NCBI RefSeq assembly: GCF_009789535.1
Contig: NZ_WSUT01000005.1
Coordinates: forward strand, 2,479,501-2,543,500
Direction of reading: 5' to 3'
DNA from: Sphingomonas carotinifaciens
GTDB taxonomy: Bacteria > Pseudomonadota > Alphaproteobacteria > Sphingomonadales > Sphingomonadaceae
Length of the DNA stretch: 64,000 nt
How positions within the stretch are numbered: position 1 is the first letter of the stretch; each line of letters opens with the position of its first letter. The notes below the pieces were generated by a model. That model saw nothing but the letters and a program-made list of their open reading frames with translations, was not told the origin of the DNA and did not search any database. Both the position numbers and the translations under genes were made by a program. Below, in pieces: positions 1 through 8,962 of this stretch.

Positions 1-688
1 CGGCGGAGCGCGCCTGCTTCAACTCGGCCTGCGTATCCAGCCCGATGGCGACCCGGTCGGCCACCAGCCGCTCGGTGGCGGCGCGCACCTCGGACGCCCG
101 TTGCAGCACGTCCTGCTCGGCATAGAGCCGCGCCAGATCGGCGTAGCTGGCCGCGATACCGGTCGCCAGCACCAGCCGCGCCTGCTCGCCGTCCAGCCGC
201 GCCGCCTCGGCCTCGGATGTCGCCGCGGCAAGGCTCGCTCGGTTGCGGCCGAAAAGATCCAGGTCCAGCCCTGCGTTCAGCGCGACACGCCCGGTGTCGT
301 TCCACCCCTTGGGCACGAACTGTGCGGGAATGCCGTTGTTGTAGCTCTGCTTGGTAAGACCCGCCGCACCTTCGGCGTCCAGCACCGGCAGGTTTGCCGC
401 GCCCGCCTGCTGCACCGCGCCTTGCGCGACGCGCACGCGTGCGGCGGCGATCGCGATGTCGGGCGATCCGGCCAGCGCTTCGCCGATCAGCCGGTCGAGC
501 TGCGGGTCGCCATAGCCGCGCCACCACTGCGCCGTCGGCCATGCCGTCCCACCAGAGGACGTCAGGCTGGCAGCGGAGGCATAATCGGCCGGTTTCGCCA
601 GCGTCGGCCTGTCGCCCAGATCGGGCACCGCGCATCCCGCCAGCCCTGCGACGATGGCCAGGCCGCAGGAGAGTCGAATCAGTTGCAT
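1..688 (-). CDS. RND efflux outer membrane lipoprotein, NodT family (partial, C-terminus outside window)
   Basis: This is the N-terminal ~229 residues of a TolC-like outer membrane channel for a tripartite RND drug-efflux pump. The ATG at 686-688 opens a lipoprotein signal peptide with lipobox Leu-Ala-Gly-Cys near residue 19. The mature part contains the family hallmark W-x-x-F/Y-G-D-P-x-L-D (here WWRGYGDPQLD) and the segment PVLDAEG...DLDLFGRNRAS typical of NodT proteins. The gene runs off the left edge, so the MFP and RND subunits, if linked, lie outside. It is divergent from a TetR gene with two inverted repeats between them, so repression by that TetR protein is likely. The family call is firm; the substrate is unknown. 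Confidence 0.9.
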   Translation of the reverse strand, partial: MQLIRLSCGLAIVAGLAGCAVPDLGDRPTLAKPADYASAASLTSSGGTAWPTAQWWRGYGDPQLDRLIGEALAGSPDIAIAAARVRVAQGAVQQAGAANLPVLDAEGAAGLTKQSYNNGIPAQFVPKGWNDTGRVALNAGLDLDLFGRNRASLAAATSEAEAARLDGEQARLVLATGIAASYADLARLYAEQDVLQRASEVRAATERLVADRVAIGLDTQAELKQARSA

Positions 689-693
689 TGGGT

Positions 694-713
694 TACCGTA
701 CTCCTCGGTACGG
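694..713. promoter_or_regulatory. Candidate TetR operator proximal to the efflux gene
   Basis: An inverted repeat TACCG-N7-CGGTA spans 694-710 and overlaps CCGTA-N8-TACGG ending at 713. It lies immediately upstream of the efflux gene start and shares its half-site with the second inverted repeat at 759-771. Operator function is inferred from position and symmetry. Confidence 0.45.
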
Positions 714-756
714 CGCGCTGATGGTCCTGCCCCATGACCTTGTCAACGCAATTTCG

Positions 757-772
757 TACCGTATAGTACGGC
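757..772. promoter_or_regulatory. Candidate TetR autoregulatory operator
   Basis: A tight palindrome CCGTA-TAG-TACGG (759-771) ends two bases before the ATG of the TetR gene. Binding there would block translation initiation or early transcription of the regulator and is the usual geometry of TetR autorepression. The same CCGTA/TACGG arms recur at 696-713. Confidence 0.5.
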
Positions 773-773
773 A

Positions 774-1394
774 ATGACACGGCAGAAGGGCAGACGAGAG
801 GAAAACCGCGAAGCGCGGCGGGCAACGATTGTCCGGCTCGCGCGCGATGCCTTTCTCCAACAGGGCTATGCCGCAACGTCGATGTCGACCATCGCCGGTA
901 GATTGGGCGGCTCGAAAGGGACGCTCTGGGCGTATTTCCCCTCGAAGGAGGATCTGTTCGCCGCGGTACTCGACGACCTCACCGTCAACTTCCGGGACAA
1001 TTTGGAGGATGCGTTGCGCCCCGGTCGGGACTGCCGGACCACCTTGTCCGACTTTGCGGAGCGCTTCCTCCATAAGATCGTCGATCCCCATATTCTGGGC
1101 ATGCACCGGCTGATCGTCGGTGAAGGCGGGCGTTTTCCCGAAATCGGCCGCATCTTCTACGAACGCGGCCCGAAGCAGGTGGTCGAACGGCTGTCCAACT
1201 ATCTCCACGAACGGATGGAAGCGGGCGACCTTCGTGCAGACGATCCGCAACATGCCGCGCGCAACCTGATCCAATTGACCCAGGTCGCCCAGAGCCTGCG
1301 CCTGTGGGGCGTGATGGACACGCCGACCCCCGAGATGCTGCAAGCCCACGCCGCCGACGCCGTTGGCGTCTTCATGCGGGCCTATGCGGCGTAA
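774..1394 (+). CDS. TetR/AcrR family transcriptional repressor
   Basis: A 206-residue TetR-family regulator. The N-terminal ~60 residues form the HTH: TIVRLARDAFLQQGYAATSM, then an IAGRLGGSKGTLWAYFPSKEDLF segment that is the family signature around the recognition helix. The C-terminal ~140 residues are the variable ligand-binding and dimerisation domain. It is divergent from the NodT efflux gene across 85 bp that carry two similar inverted repeats, so it probably represses the pump and itself until an effector binds. The ATG at 774 sits directly after the second palindrome. The ligand cannot be read from the sequence. Confidence 0.92.
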   Translation: MTRQKGRREENREARRATIVRLARDAFLQQGYAATSMSTIAGRLGGSKGTLWAYFPSKEDLFAAVLDDLTVNFRDNLEDALRPGRDCRTTLSDFAERFLHKIVDPHILGMHRLIVGEGGRFPEIGRIFYERGPKQVVERLSNYLHERMEAGDLRADDPQHAARNLIQLTQVAQSLRLWGVMDTPTPEMLQAHAADAVGVFMRAYAA

Positions 1395-1545
1395 GCGGTG
1401 CCGCCGGGCTCTGCGGCATATGTTCGATGGGCCCGGATGCGTGGTTGTTTTGCAGGAGAGACTTTCCGTACTGTCGGCGTATAAACAGGGCTGACGCTGC
1501 GCAAGATCGGCGTCCGGTCGTTCGTGCAGACGGAAGGGGGGGGCT

Positions 1546-2103
1546 TTGACACACCAAGCCGACAAGCGTGTCGACCATCGGCGGCTTGCTGCGAACATCG
1601 CGCCCTTTATCGTTATCGCCCTGGCCGGAATGGCAGTGCGCACGCCGCTGGCGGCCGCCTACCCGCTCGCTTCACTGCTCCTGTTCCTCTGGATCGTCGC
1701 GGACACGCTGATGCTGTCCATGATCGCCCGGACGCCGCACAGGCCCAAGTGGAGCGCGGTTCTGGGCGTACTGGCGGGCTCCACCGTCACGGTGTGGCTC
1801 GGTCTGCCGCTCCTGATGCGTGATGTGCTGATGGAAACGCCGATACTGGCGGTCACGATGGCAAGTGTCGTCCTGGCCCACCTGTCCCGGGCCACGGTCC
1901 GGGCGGGCAAAATGGTGAACCGGCAGGGCATCGGGCGCAAGGAGCGGTGGGTATCGGCCGCGTCGGAAATCCTTCCGCCGCCATTGGTTCGACTGGCCGT
2001 CGTGGAGATAACCGTGATCCACATGGCGATCTTCCGCTGGGGCGGACCGCCGGATCTGGTCGAGAACGCCCGTCCCTTGCATCTGGGCCGGTGCCGCCGC
2101 TAG
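1546..2103 (+). CDS. Uncharacterised integral membrane protein
   Basis: A 185-residue protein of no family I recognise. It starts at TTG (1546) after a strong purine run (GGAAGGGGGGG). Hydrophobic stretches at about residues 17-30, 38-55, 70-90 and 98-112 suggest three or four membrane helices. The C-terminal third is more polar and ends in an Arg-rich tail just before the convergent sensor kinase gene. That abrupt end could mean a shortened C-terminus, but no continuation in another frame was evident. It follows the TetR gene on the same strand after 150 bp. Confidence 0.55.
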   Translation: MTHQADKRVDHRRLAANIAPFIVIALAGMAVRTPLAAAYPLASLLLFLWIVADTLMLSMIARTPHRPKWSAVLGVLAGSTVTVWLGLPLLMRDVLMETPILAVTMASVVLAHLSRATVRAGKMVNRQGIGRKERWVSAASEILPPPLVRLAVVEITVIHMAIFRWGGPPDLVENARPLHLGRCRR

Positions 2104-2227
2104 ACGGCGTTGCCGTGGGCGACAAGCGCGCCGACATCCCTCCCGCATGCTCCCGTCCAAACCGCTTGTTCCGGTTGCGCTTCATCGCCGCCCGACGGGA
2201 CGGCCCCGGAACTGCGCTTCGGCGCCC

Positions 2228-3301
2228 CTATTCCGCACGAACCGGCAGACGGATGGCCACGCAAAGCCCCCCGCCGGCGGCATCGCTCAACATGACCTCG
2301 CCACCATGCAATCGCGCAACCGCGGCGACCAGCGAAAGACCCAGACCGGCACCCGATCCGCTGCGCGCTTCATCGATCCGGCCGAACCGCCGCAGCGCGG
2401 TGGCCCGGCTGGCGTGCGGAATACCCGGACCCTCGTCGCTTACCGAAATCGTCACCCATCGCGGATCGGCGGTCAGGGCCAGGGTGATCGTGCCCGCGCC
2501 GTATTTCAGCGCATTGTCGACGAGATTGCCCAAGGCCTGCGCGATCAACTCGCGGTGTAGCGACAGCACCGGTGCGGCGGTTGCGGCCACCCCGATGGTC
2601 CGGCCCGCATCCTCGATCAAGGGGCCGTAGATTTCGGCGATTTCCACCAGCGCACCGGCGGGATCGACCGCAGTAAAAGCGTCGCGGCCTATCCCTGCCT
2701 CCGCGCGGGTGATGCGCAGCGCCGTTTCCACGGTCTGCAACAGGCGGTCGCCCTCCGCCTGGGCGCGCTCGACCGCATCCTGCGCTGCCGGTGTGTCCGC
2801 CGCCATCGCCGCCCGCTCCAGCGCGGAGCGCAGCCGCGTGAGCGGCGATTTCAGGTCGTGCGCCAGCGTATCGGTGGCCAGCGTCAGTTCCTCCACCAGC
2901 TGCTGGATGCGGTCCAGAGCGCCGTTGATGGCCACCGCCAGCATCGCAAAGGCGTCGCCGTCATACTCCACCGGGGTGCGGCGGGTCAGGTCGCCGTCAC
3001 GCACCGCGCCCAGCGTCGCCACCGCCCGGTCGAGCCGGATCACGATCATCCGCGCCGCCAGCCATGCCGCGAGCGCGGCGAAGGCGATCGCCAGCGAAAA
3101 GGCGACCGGCATGGCGAATTCGAGCAGGCGGATCATGTCGGCCCCGTCCCCCACGGCGCCGCCCATCCGCGCAGGGGGCGTGCCGCCGTGAACCTGCCCC
3201 CGCACGATGACATGGACACACAGCAGCAGCGCCGCTGCCGCGCCGATCTGGAGCAGGAAGACCAGGGCGGCGAACCGCATCGTCGTCGATCGCCAATGCA
3301 T
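2228..3301 (-). CDS. Two-component sensor histidine kinase (EnvZ-like, HAMP-HisKA-HATPase)
   Basis: An inner-membrane sensor kinase of 357 residues that phosphorylates the response regulator encoded just upstream. Two membrane helices (about residues 9-33 and 61-85) bracket a very short periplasmic loop, so sensing may be in or near the membrane. A HAMP segment follows. The HisKA motif LAHDLKSPLTRL places the phospho-accepting histidine at about residue 148. The ATPase has an N-box (DNALKYG), G1 (DEGPGIP) and G2 (GSGAGLGLSL). Its ATG lies one base after the regulator's stop, so the two are co-translated. The stimulus is unknown; the neighbouring efflux gene is suggestive only. Confidence 0.93.
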   Translation of the reverse strand: MHWRSTTMRFAALVFLLQIGAAAALLLCVHVIVRGQVHGGTPPARMGGAVGDGADMIRLLEFAMPVAFSLAIAFAALAAWLAARMIVIRLDRAVATLGAVRDGDLTRRTPVEYDGDAFAMLAVAINGALDRIQQLVEELTLATDTLAHDLKSPLTRLRSALERAAMAADTPAAQDAVERAQAEGDRLLQTVETALRITRAEAGIGRDAFTAVDPAGALVEIAEIYGPLIEDAGRTIGVAATAAPVLSLHRELIAQALGNLVDNALKYGAGTITLALTADPRWVTISVSDEGPGIPHASRATALRRFGRIDEARSGSGAGLGLSLVAAVARLHGGEVMLSDAAGGGLCVAIRLPVRAE

Positions 3302-3302
3302 G

Positions 3303-3989
3303 TCAGGCGTCCGTGCCCAGCCGGTACCCCACGCCGCGCACCGTGTGCAGCAACGGGTAGGCGAACCCCTCGTCCACTTTCTTGCGCAACCGGCTCAGAT
3401 GCACGTCGATGACATTGGTGCCCGGGTCGAAATGATAGTCCCACACCCCTTCCAGCAGCATGGTGCGCGTCACGACCTGTCCGGCATGGCGGAGCAGATA
3501 TTCCAGCAGGCGAAACTCGCGCGGCTGCAGGGTCACGGTGGCGCCGCCGCGGGTCACCCGGCGCGACAACAGGTCCATTTCCAGATCGCCGCACCGCAAA
3601 ACGGTTTCCACGGGGGGTGCTGCGGCACCGCGCCTGACCTGCAATCGGATACGCGCCAAAAGTTCTGCAAAAGCAAAGGGTTTGACCAGATAATCGTCCG
3701 CTCCCCCGATCAGCCCCCTCACCCGGTCCTCAGCCGCTCCCAGCGCCGACAGGATGATCACCGAAGTCGCCACCCCCGCCCCCCGCAACGCAGCCACTAC
3801 CGCCATACCATCCATCCCCGGCAACATGCGATCCAGCACGATACAGTCATAACTGCCGTCCGTGGCATGAAACAGGCCGTCACGACCGTCCGTCGCGCGG
3901 TTGACCACGAAGCCCTCCTCGCTCAGCCCCTTCATGATGTAGCCGGCGGTAGTGTCGTCATCCTCAACCAGCAGGATTTTGTGCGCCAT
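3303..3989 (-). CDS. OmpR/PhoB-family response regulator
   Basis: A 228-residue DNA-binding response regulator. Receiver domain: acidic pocket E9-D10-D11, phospho-acceptor Asp at residue 53 (VLDRMLPGMDG) and the conserved Lys in YLVKPF. The C-terminal winged helix carries LQPREFRLLEYLLRH and a GVGYRL end typical of the OmpR subfamily. An 11-residue N-terminal extension is possible, but the ATG at 3989 is preferred because it directly follows the purine-rich ribosome site AAGAGGATG and begins the canonical AHKILLVEDD. It forms an operon with the kinase downstream. Confidence 0.95.
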   Translation of the reverse strand: MAHKILLVEDDDTTAGYIMKGLSEEGFVVNRATDGRDGLFHATDGSYDCIVLDRMLPGMDGMAVVAALRGAGVATSVIILSALGAAEDRVRGLIGGADDYLVKPFAFAELLARIRLQVRRGAAAPPVETVLRCGDLEMDLLSRRVTRGGATVTLQPREFRLLEYLLRHAGQVVTRTMLLEGVWDYHFDPGTNVIDVHLSRLRKKVDEGFAYPLLHTVRGVGYRLGTDA

Positions 3990-4076
3990 ATCATCCTCTT
4001 GATCTTCTAATCTGCCCGTCAATCAAATCCGGCGGAGACGGCCTCGGCGGCGGTCTTTCTGGCGTCTTGTGAGAGG

Positions 4077-4130
4077 GGTTTCATGACGGGAGGCGAGATG
4101 TTTGTCGATGGCGGAGCTGGCGCAGGTTTG
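4077..4130 (+). pseudogene. Possible short-chain dehydrogenase C-terminal fragment
   Basis: A short reading stretch encodes MTGGEMFVDGGAGA, which resembles the MTG-x-x-x-x-VDGG end of SDR oxidoreductases. Nothing upstream in the 50 bases to the response regulator continues the fold. It may be the surviving tail of a gene removed when the adjacent insertion sequence arrived. The rest of 3990-4250 shows no gene I can support. Confidence 0.3.
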
Positions 4131-4250
4131 ATGGGATGTGAACGCAAGCGCGCTGCGGGTGCGTGGGCTAATGGGCCGCTTGCGAAGAATGGTTGCGGGG
4201 ACGGGATTAAACCGAGACCGACAATCGATAACTGCCTGCATCTGACTTTG

Positions 4251-5051
4251 GAGGCTGTTATGAACTTTTAAGGCTGGGCGATTCATCCCTTACCGGATGT
4301 TCATTTGCCGCAAGCCCTATTCCTCTGACGTGAGTGACAAGGAATGGTCGCTGGTCGCGCCGTACCTACTGCTGCAACGCGAGGATGCCGGACGGCGGGA
4401 GCACGACCTGCGTGAGGTGTTGACGGCCTTCGATACATCGTGGAGACGAGTGCACCGTGGTGGATGCCCAACGATCTGTCCCCATGGGCGGCGGTGTATC
4501 AGCAGACGCAACGCTGGCTGGCGGCCGGGCACAGGGCCAAGCCGACCGCCGCGATCATCGACAGCCGGACGCTGCGTTCCACGCCGGAGAGCGGCGAGCG
4601 CGCGCCGGCTATGATGGGCCAAGCGCAAGAAGGGCTCCAAGATCCACATGGCCGTTGACACGCTAAGGCCATCTGCTCGCCATCCATGTCACGCCCGCCA
4701 GCACCGAGGATCGCGGCGAAGGGGAGCGGCTTGCCCGCACCGTGCAGGCGGTCACCGGCGAAGCGGTCGACTTGGCCTGGGTAGATCAGGGCTATACCGG
4801 CCAACGAGCGGCCGATGCAGGCACGGCATCGCGCTCGATGTTGTCAGACTGCCCCCGGCCAAGCGCGGCTTCGTCCTCCGGCCACGACGCTGGGTGGTGG
4901 AGCGGTCATTCGCCTGGGCTACTCGCTTCCGCCGCCTCGTCAAAGACGATGGACGCTATGCCCAAACAATCGCCGGACTGCACATCGTCGCTTTTTCCTG
5001 CATCATGATAAAAACAGGCTATCGCCCTCGTCGGTGGTTCAAAACAGTCTC
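4251..5051 (+). mobile_element. Degenerate IS5-family insertion sequence
   Basis: An ~801-bp element bounded by imperfect terminal inverted repeats: left GAGGCTGTTATGAAC at 4251, and right end (reverse complement) GAGACTGTTTTGAAC ending at 5051. Thirteen of the first fifteen positions match. No clear target duplication is visible. The enclosed transposase is broken. Confidence 0.8.
4297..5012 (+). pseudogene. IS5-family transposase, frameshifted
   Basis: The remnant follows the family from its N-terminus (SSDVSDKEWSLVAPYL, then EDAGRREHDLREV) through WMPNDLSPWAAVYQQTQRWL, IIDSRTLRSTPESG, DLAWVDQGYTG and KRGFVLRPRRWVVERSFAW to RLVKDDGRYAQTIAGLHIVA. These blocks lie in at least three different frames, so several indels have accumulated and no active DDE transposase can be made. 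The terminal repeats remain recognisable, so inactivation was followed by only moderate drift. Confidence 0.85.
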
Positions 5052-5291
5052 TAGAAAGCGGTCGCTCGTTCATAACGGCCACCTTCGACTGCTGACATTG
5101 AGTCTAGGTGCGAGGCACCTGCCTCGGCATGTCGTCTACGGACATCTGGAGCAGCCTTTTACACCTCAGCCCCTTGAAAGGCTAAAGTTTGCGGGGCATT
5201 TCCAAAATCGGCGGAGGCTGTTGAAAGACGGCTGCTTGCGACCGTGACGAGGGCGTATTTTACTTTGGCCAAGCGGTAGAGGATCACGGAC

Positions 5292-6165
5292 ATGATGGGT
5301 CGGGAGGTGGCACAGAGCGCGCTGTTCTACGGCTTCCGGTTAGATGAGCATGTGCCGGTCGACCACCTGCTCCGACCCATCGACGGCGTTTTGGACTTCG
5401 GCTTCGTGCGCCAGGCGCTAGCGTCGAGTTACGGCGCGGGTGGGCAATCGAGTGCCCGACCATTCCACCTTCTCCACAAATGCCACGGCCGCTTCCGCGC
5501 CTGCGACCTACATCGTCTGCTATTCGAGCAGGTAGTCGCGCGGTGTGCCGCGCCGGGCTGGTGAAGGGCGCGACTTGGCGGTGACCCGGACCCTGGTGTC
5601 GGGCGCCGGCACCAGGTTGGGCATCGAACCCGCCAGTCTCTCGGCCGACAAGGCGTATGGTAGCGGTCCGCTGCTCGGCTGGCTGATCGACCAGAACATC
5701 ACGCCATACATCCCGGTCATCAACCGGGCCCGCCAGCGGGACGCCTTCTTCACCGGAGAGCCTTCCGCTACGATTGTGCAGCGGATGCCTACCGCTGTCC
5801 GGCGGACAAGCTGCTCGGCTGTTACGGCACCAACCGGACCAAACAGGTGCGCGTCTACCGAAGCCGGCCGGCCAATTGCGCCGCCTGCGAACTGAAGCCG
5901 CCATGCATTACCGGTAAGAAGCGGGGTGTCACCCGGCTCGTCAGCGAGGAAGCCCGAGATACCGTGTGCGCCTCGTCGGCCCCGACACCTATGTGCACGC
6001 ACGACGTCGAAGACAGCGGATCGAGCGCGTGTTCGGCCACCTGAAATGCAATCTGGGGCTACGAACGCTCAAACTGCGGGGCCCGTTATGAGCCGCTGAG
6101 AAGTTCACCATGGCCGCTGCGGCATCCAACCTTCAGCTGCTCGCCCGGCAGGCCGGGTCGGCTTG
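5292..6165 (+). pseudogene. IS1182-family transposase remnant
   Basis: The start (GREVAQSALFYGFRLDEHVPVDHLLRPID) aligns by eye with the intact IS1182-family transposase at 32714-34090, as do HGRFRACDLHRLLFEQVVARC and the later block ADKAYGSGPLLGWLIDQNI-PYIPV. Large internal parts, including the first catalytic region after LLHK, are deleted, and the frame changes repeatedly up to the final KFTMAAAASNLQLLARQ-like tail near 6160. This is an old, inactive copy of a related element. The 5052-5290 interval before it contains nothing I can assign. Confidence 0.8.
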
Positions 6166-6280
6166 ATGTGACGTATCCTCCGGTGGCCGCGTCATCAGCC
6201 ATCCGCCACGCCGATTTCGCGCAGACGTTTTTTACGACCTCGCGATTTAAACCACAGAAACGCCAAGCAATCTTCTTGTT

Positions 6281-6299
6281 GATAACGACTTGCAATATC
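6281..6299. promoter_or_regulatory. Fur-box-like site
   Basis: GATAACGACTTGCAATATC matches the classical 19-bp Fur consensus at 13 positions by hand count and lies 41 bp upstream of the siderophore-receptor ATG. Iron repression through Fur is the natural reading. Alphaproteobacterial Fur sites vary, so this is a candidate only. Confidence 0.4.
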
Positions 6300-6339
6300 T
6301 TGGGCGTTCAAGTAGACCCGCTCTAAATGGAGGGGCACT

Positions 6340-8496
6340 ATGATGTTGGAAGCCGTTGCGATGTTCGCTGCCGCCGCAGTCGCGGATCTCGAGCCGGTGC
6401 AACCCGCACAGCGAGGTGATGACATCGTCGTGACCGGTCAGCGAACGGAGGGAAGCGACGATTACGGCGTTGCCGAGCAGCGTACCGCCACCCGGCTGCC
6501 GCTCAGCCAGAAAGACACGCCGCAGTCGGTCAGCATCGTTACACGCGCACAGATTCAGGACTTCCAGCTAAATAGCGTCAACGAAGTGCTCGCGACCGTG
6601 CCAGGTGTCAGCGTATTGGCGGCAGAAACCGATCGCTTCTACTATTCAGCGCGCGGGTTTGAAATCACGACATTTCAGGTCGACGGTATCGGTCAACCCT
6701 TTGCGTTCGGCATTCAAACGGGCTCCCTCGACACCAGCTTCTTCGACCGGATCGAAGTCGTACGCGGCGCACCGGGTCTCCTGTCCTTCACTGGCAATCC
6801 ATCGGCAGTCGTAAATTATGTACGCAAGCGGCCGTATCGCAATCTCCGGGTGGTCGCGAACGCTCAGTATGGATCGTTCGACAATCTGCGGCTTGATGGC
6901 GACATCAGCGTGCCGTTAACGTCGGACCGGTCGATCCGGGCACGTGCGGTCGGATCGTATCTCGACACCGACAGTTATCTCGATCGCTACCATCTGACCC
7001 GCTGGACCGGTTACGGCATCGTTGAAGCCGATTTGGGTCCGAACACCGTCATCAGCGCCGGGTACGGCCACCAAGATCACGACAGCGATAACGCACAGTG
7101 GGGTGCTGTACCACTGCTCTACGGCGACGGCACGCGCTTCCAATTCGGTCGCGACAGCAACACCGGACAACCCTGGTCAGGCTGGGGTGTGATCGATCGG
7201 CAGATATTCGGTGATCTGACGCACGACTTCGGCAAAGGCTGGACGGCCAAGCTGTCGGTGTTGCGCCGCGCGATCGATGAGGACAACGAACTCTTTTACG
7301 TCTACGGCAACCCGTCGCGAACCGCGCCGGGGGGCATCAACGCGACCACCGGCGAGGGTGTGTTCAGCTATCCGGGCAAGTTCTTGGGACCGACGCGCAA
7401 CCTTACGATCGACGCCTATGTGAACGGCAAGGTGGACGTCGGCGGACGTGCTCACGACGTGATGTTCGGCCTTCAGCGCGGAGCTGAGCGCTACCGGCAA
7501 GACGCGGCGTACGATGTTACCCAGATCGGCGTGCCCATCGCGCTTTCGCAACTCTTTGCCGGCACCTTTCCACGCCCTGCCTTCCCGGCGCTTGACGGCG
7601 TGTTCGAGCTGGACCGCAAAACCCGGCGACTGTCGGTCTACGGCCTGACGCGACTCGACCTCGCCGATGCGCTGAAAGTGATGCTGGGCGGCAGCTGGAC
7701 TCATGCCGAGAGTGAGGGGACCTCTTATGGCACAGCGCAAGATTATGATCGCAAGAAGTTCGTCCCGTTCGTCGGAGCAACCTTTGCGCTGACACCAGGC
7801 ATTAATGCCTATGCGAGCTATGCAAAGATCTTCAATCCGCAGACGATCGCGGACGCGCAGAACGTCCTGTTCCCGCCGATCGAGGGCGACAACCTGGAAG
7901 CGGGGCTGAAAGGCGAATGGTTCGGTGGGCGGCTTTACGCCAGCGGCGCGCTGTTCCGCGTCCATCAGGACAACACCGCCGTCCAGACCGGACTGAACCC
8001 GACGACGTTCCAGGCAATCTATAGCCTTCAGAATGCAAAATCCGAGGGCGTGGAGCTTGAGGTCGGCGGATCACCGCTGGCTGGACTGCAAGCCACGGGT
8101 GGGTTCACCTTCCTCCGACTGAAGCTGCGAGACGGCAGCGGCGCCGAAGCACGCACGTTCGTGCCGCGCAACGTCGGCCGGCTCAATATCACCTACTCGC
8201 CGCCATCCTTGCCGGCGCTGAAACTGGGCACTTCGGTTCAGTACCAAAGTCGCATCTACTACGACACCGCCGACTATTTTGGGGCGGCACTGGTTACCGG
8301 TCTTAACGCCCGCATCACGCAGGGCGGTTATGCGCTGGTCGATCTGTTCGGCGCCTATGACCTCACCGACCACGTGCGGGTTGGTGTCAATGTGCGCAAC
8401 CTGACGAACAAGAATTATCTCAGTTCTCTGACCTTTACGCAAAGCTATTATGGCCCGCCGCGGACGGTTTTAGGGACCGTGACGGTGCGCTACTAA
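6340..8496 (+). CDS. TonB-dependent siderophore receptor (FhuE/FpvA type)
   Basis: A 718-residue outer membrane receptor that would import a ferric siderophore using TonB-ExbBD energy. It has a short signal sequence, then a TonB box-like DDIVVTGQR. The plug domain shows the siderophore-receptor hallmarks DTPQSVSIVTRAQIQDF, VNEVLATVPGV and IEVVRGAPGLL. The barrel ends RVGVNVRNLTNKNYLSSLTFTQSYYGPPRTVLGTVTVRY with the terminal aromatic residue required for outer membrane insertion. GGAGGGG precedes the ATG at 6340 by a good distance. A Fur-like site lies upstream. The siderophore is not deducible; no biosynthetic or esterase genes are adjacent. Confidence 0.92.
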   Translation: MMLEAVAMFAAAAVADLEPVQPAQRGDDIVVTGQRTEGSDDYGVAEQRTATRLPLSQKDTPQSVSIVTRAQIQDFQLNSVNEVLATVPGVSVLAAETDRFYYSARGFEITTFQVDGIGQPFAFGIQTGSLDTSFFDRIEVVRGAPGLLSFTGNPSAVVNYVRKRPYRNLRVVANAQYGSFDNLRLDGDISVPLTSDRSIRARAVGSYLDTDSYLDRYHLTRWTGYGIVEADLGPNTVISAGYGHQDHDSDNAQWGAVPLLYGDGTRFQFGRDSNTGQPWSGWGVIDRQIFGDLTHDFGKGWTAKLSVLRRAIDEDNELFYVYGNPSRTAPGGINATTGEGVFSYPGKFLGPTRNLTIDAYVNGKVDVGGRAHDVMFGLQRGAERYRQDAAYDVTQIGVPIALSQLFAGTFPRPAFPALDGVFELDRKTRRLSVYGLTRLDLADALKVMLGGSWTHAESEGTSYGTAQDYDRKKFVPFVGATFALTPGINAYASYAKIFNPQTIADAQNVLFPPIEGDNLEAGLKGEWFGGRLYASGALFRVHQDNTAVQTGLNPTTFQAIYSLQNAKSEGVELEVGGSPLAGLQATGGFTFLRLKLRDGSGAEARTFVPRNVGRLNITYSPPSLPALKLGTSVQYQSRIYYDTADYFGAALVTGLNARITQGGYALVDLFGAYDLTDHVRVGVNVRNLTNKNYLSSLTFTQSYYGPPRTVLGTVTVRY

Positions 8497-8962
8497 CCGG
8501 GCTTGCAAAGCGGAAGCGATGTATGTTCTCAGTCCGGGCATCTGGTGGAGCGGATTAGTGAGAGGCGGCCGCCGGGGTCTCAATATTCGCGACTGTCGCC
8601 CGTTTCCGCCATTTCGCCACTGCCCCTTCGATAAGCTTAGGGCAGCCTCAGAATTGATCCCCCGCCATTGCCTTATTGCTGCTCGGACGACGTGCGTGAT
8701 CTCCTCGGCGAACTCCAAAACAGGCGTGGCGCACCCATGACGAAGCTGTCCCACATCGCTTGCTTCCATGGCGACGAAACCGTCGCACCATCAAATTATG
8801 GGGCCAGACACCTGATTGCCTGGTGAACTCTCCGGCGTGGCGTGAGCGGTTGAAGCGTATTTTGAGCGTTATGTTACAGCAGCAAGCCCCCCGCGTAACG
8901 TAACGAAATATGGCAGAGACGATCAACGGGCAGAGCCGGTCGCTCGTGTTGAGGAGAGCAGC
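8497..8962. other. Non-coding interval with an IS481 scrap and an imperfect palindrome
   Basis: No gene is supported here. On the minus strand, 8521-8562 encodes LTNPLHQMPGLRTY, which resembles the C-terminal end of IS481-family transposases (NPLHQMPGLNT), so a scrap of such an element may lie here. At 8620-8645 CTGCCC and GGGCAG arms enclose CTTCGATAAGCTTA, an imperfect palindrome resembling the CCCTTCGACAAGCTCAGG intergenic repeat common in sphingomonads. The last ~80 bases are the leader of the EF-hand gene. Confidence 0.4.

Noticed and set aside
1546..2630. Frameshifted continuation of the 185-residue membrane protein
   Set aside because: The frame at 1947-2630 that overlaps its end is Arg/Pro-rich and lies antisense to the kinase; it has no membrane character.
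4251..5051. Target-site duplication for the IS5-family wreck
   Set aside because: Flanks (TTTG and TAGA) do not match, so no duplication is claimed.
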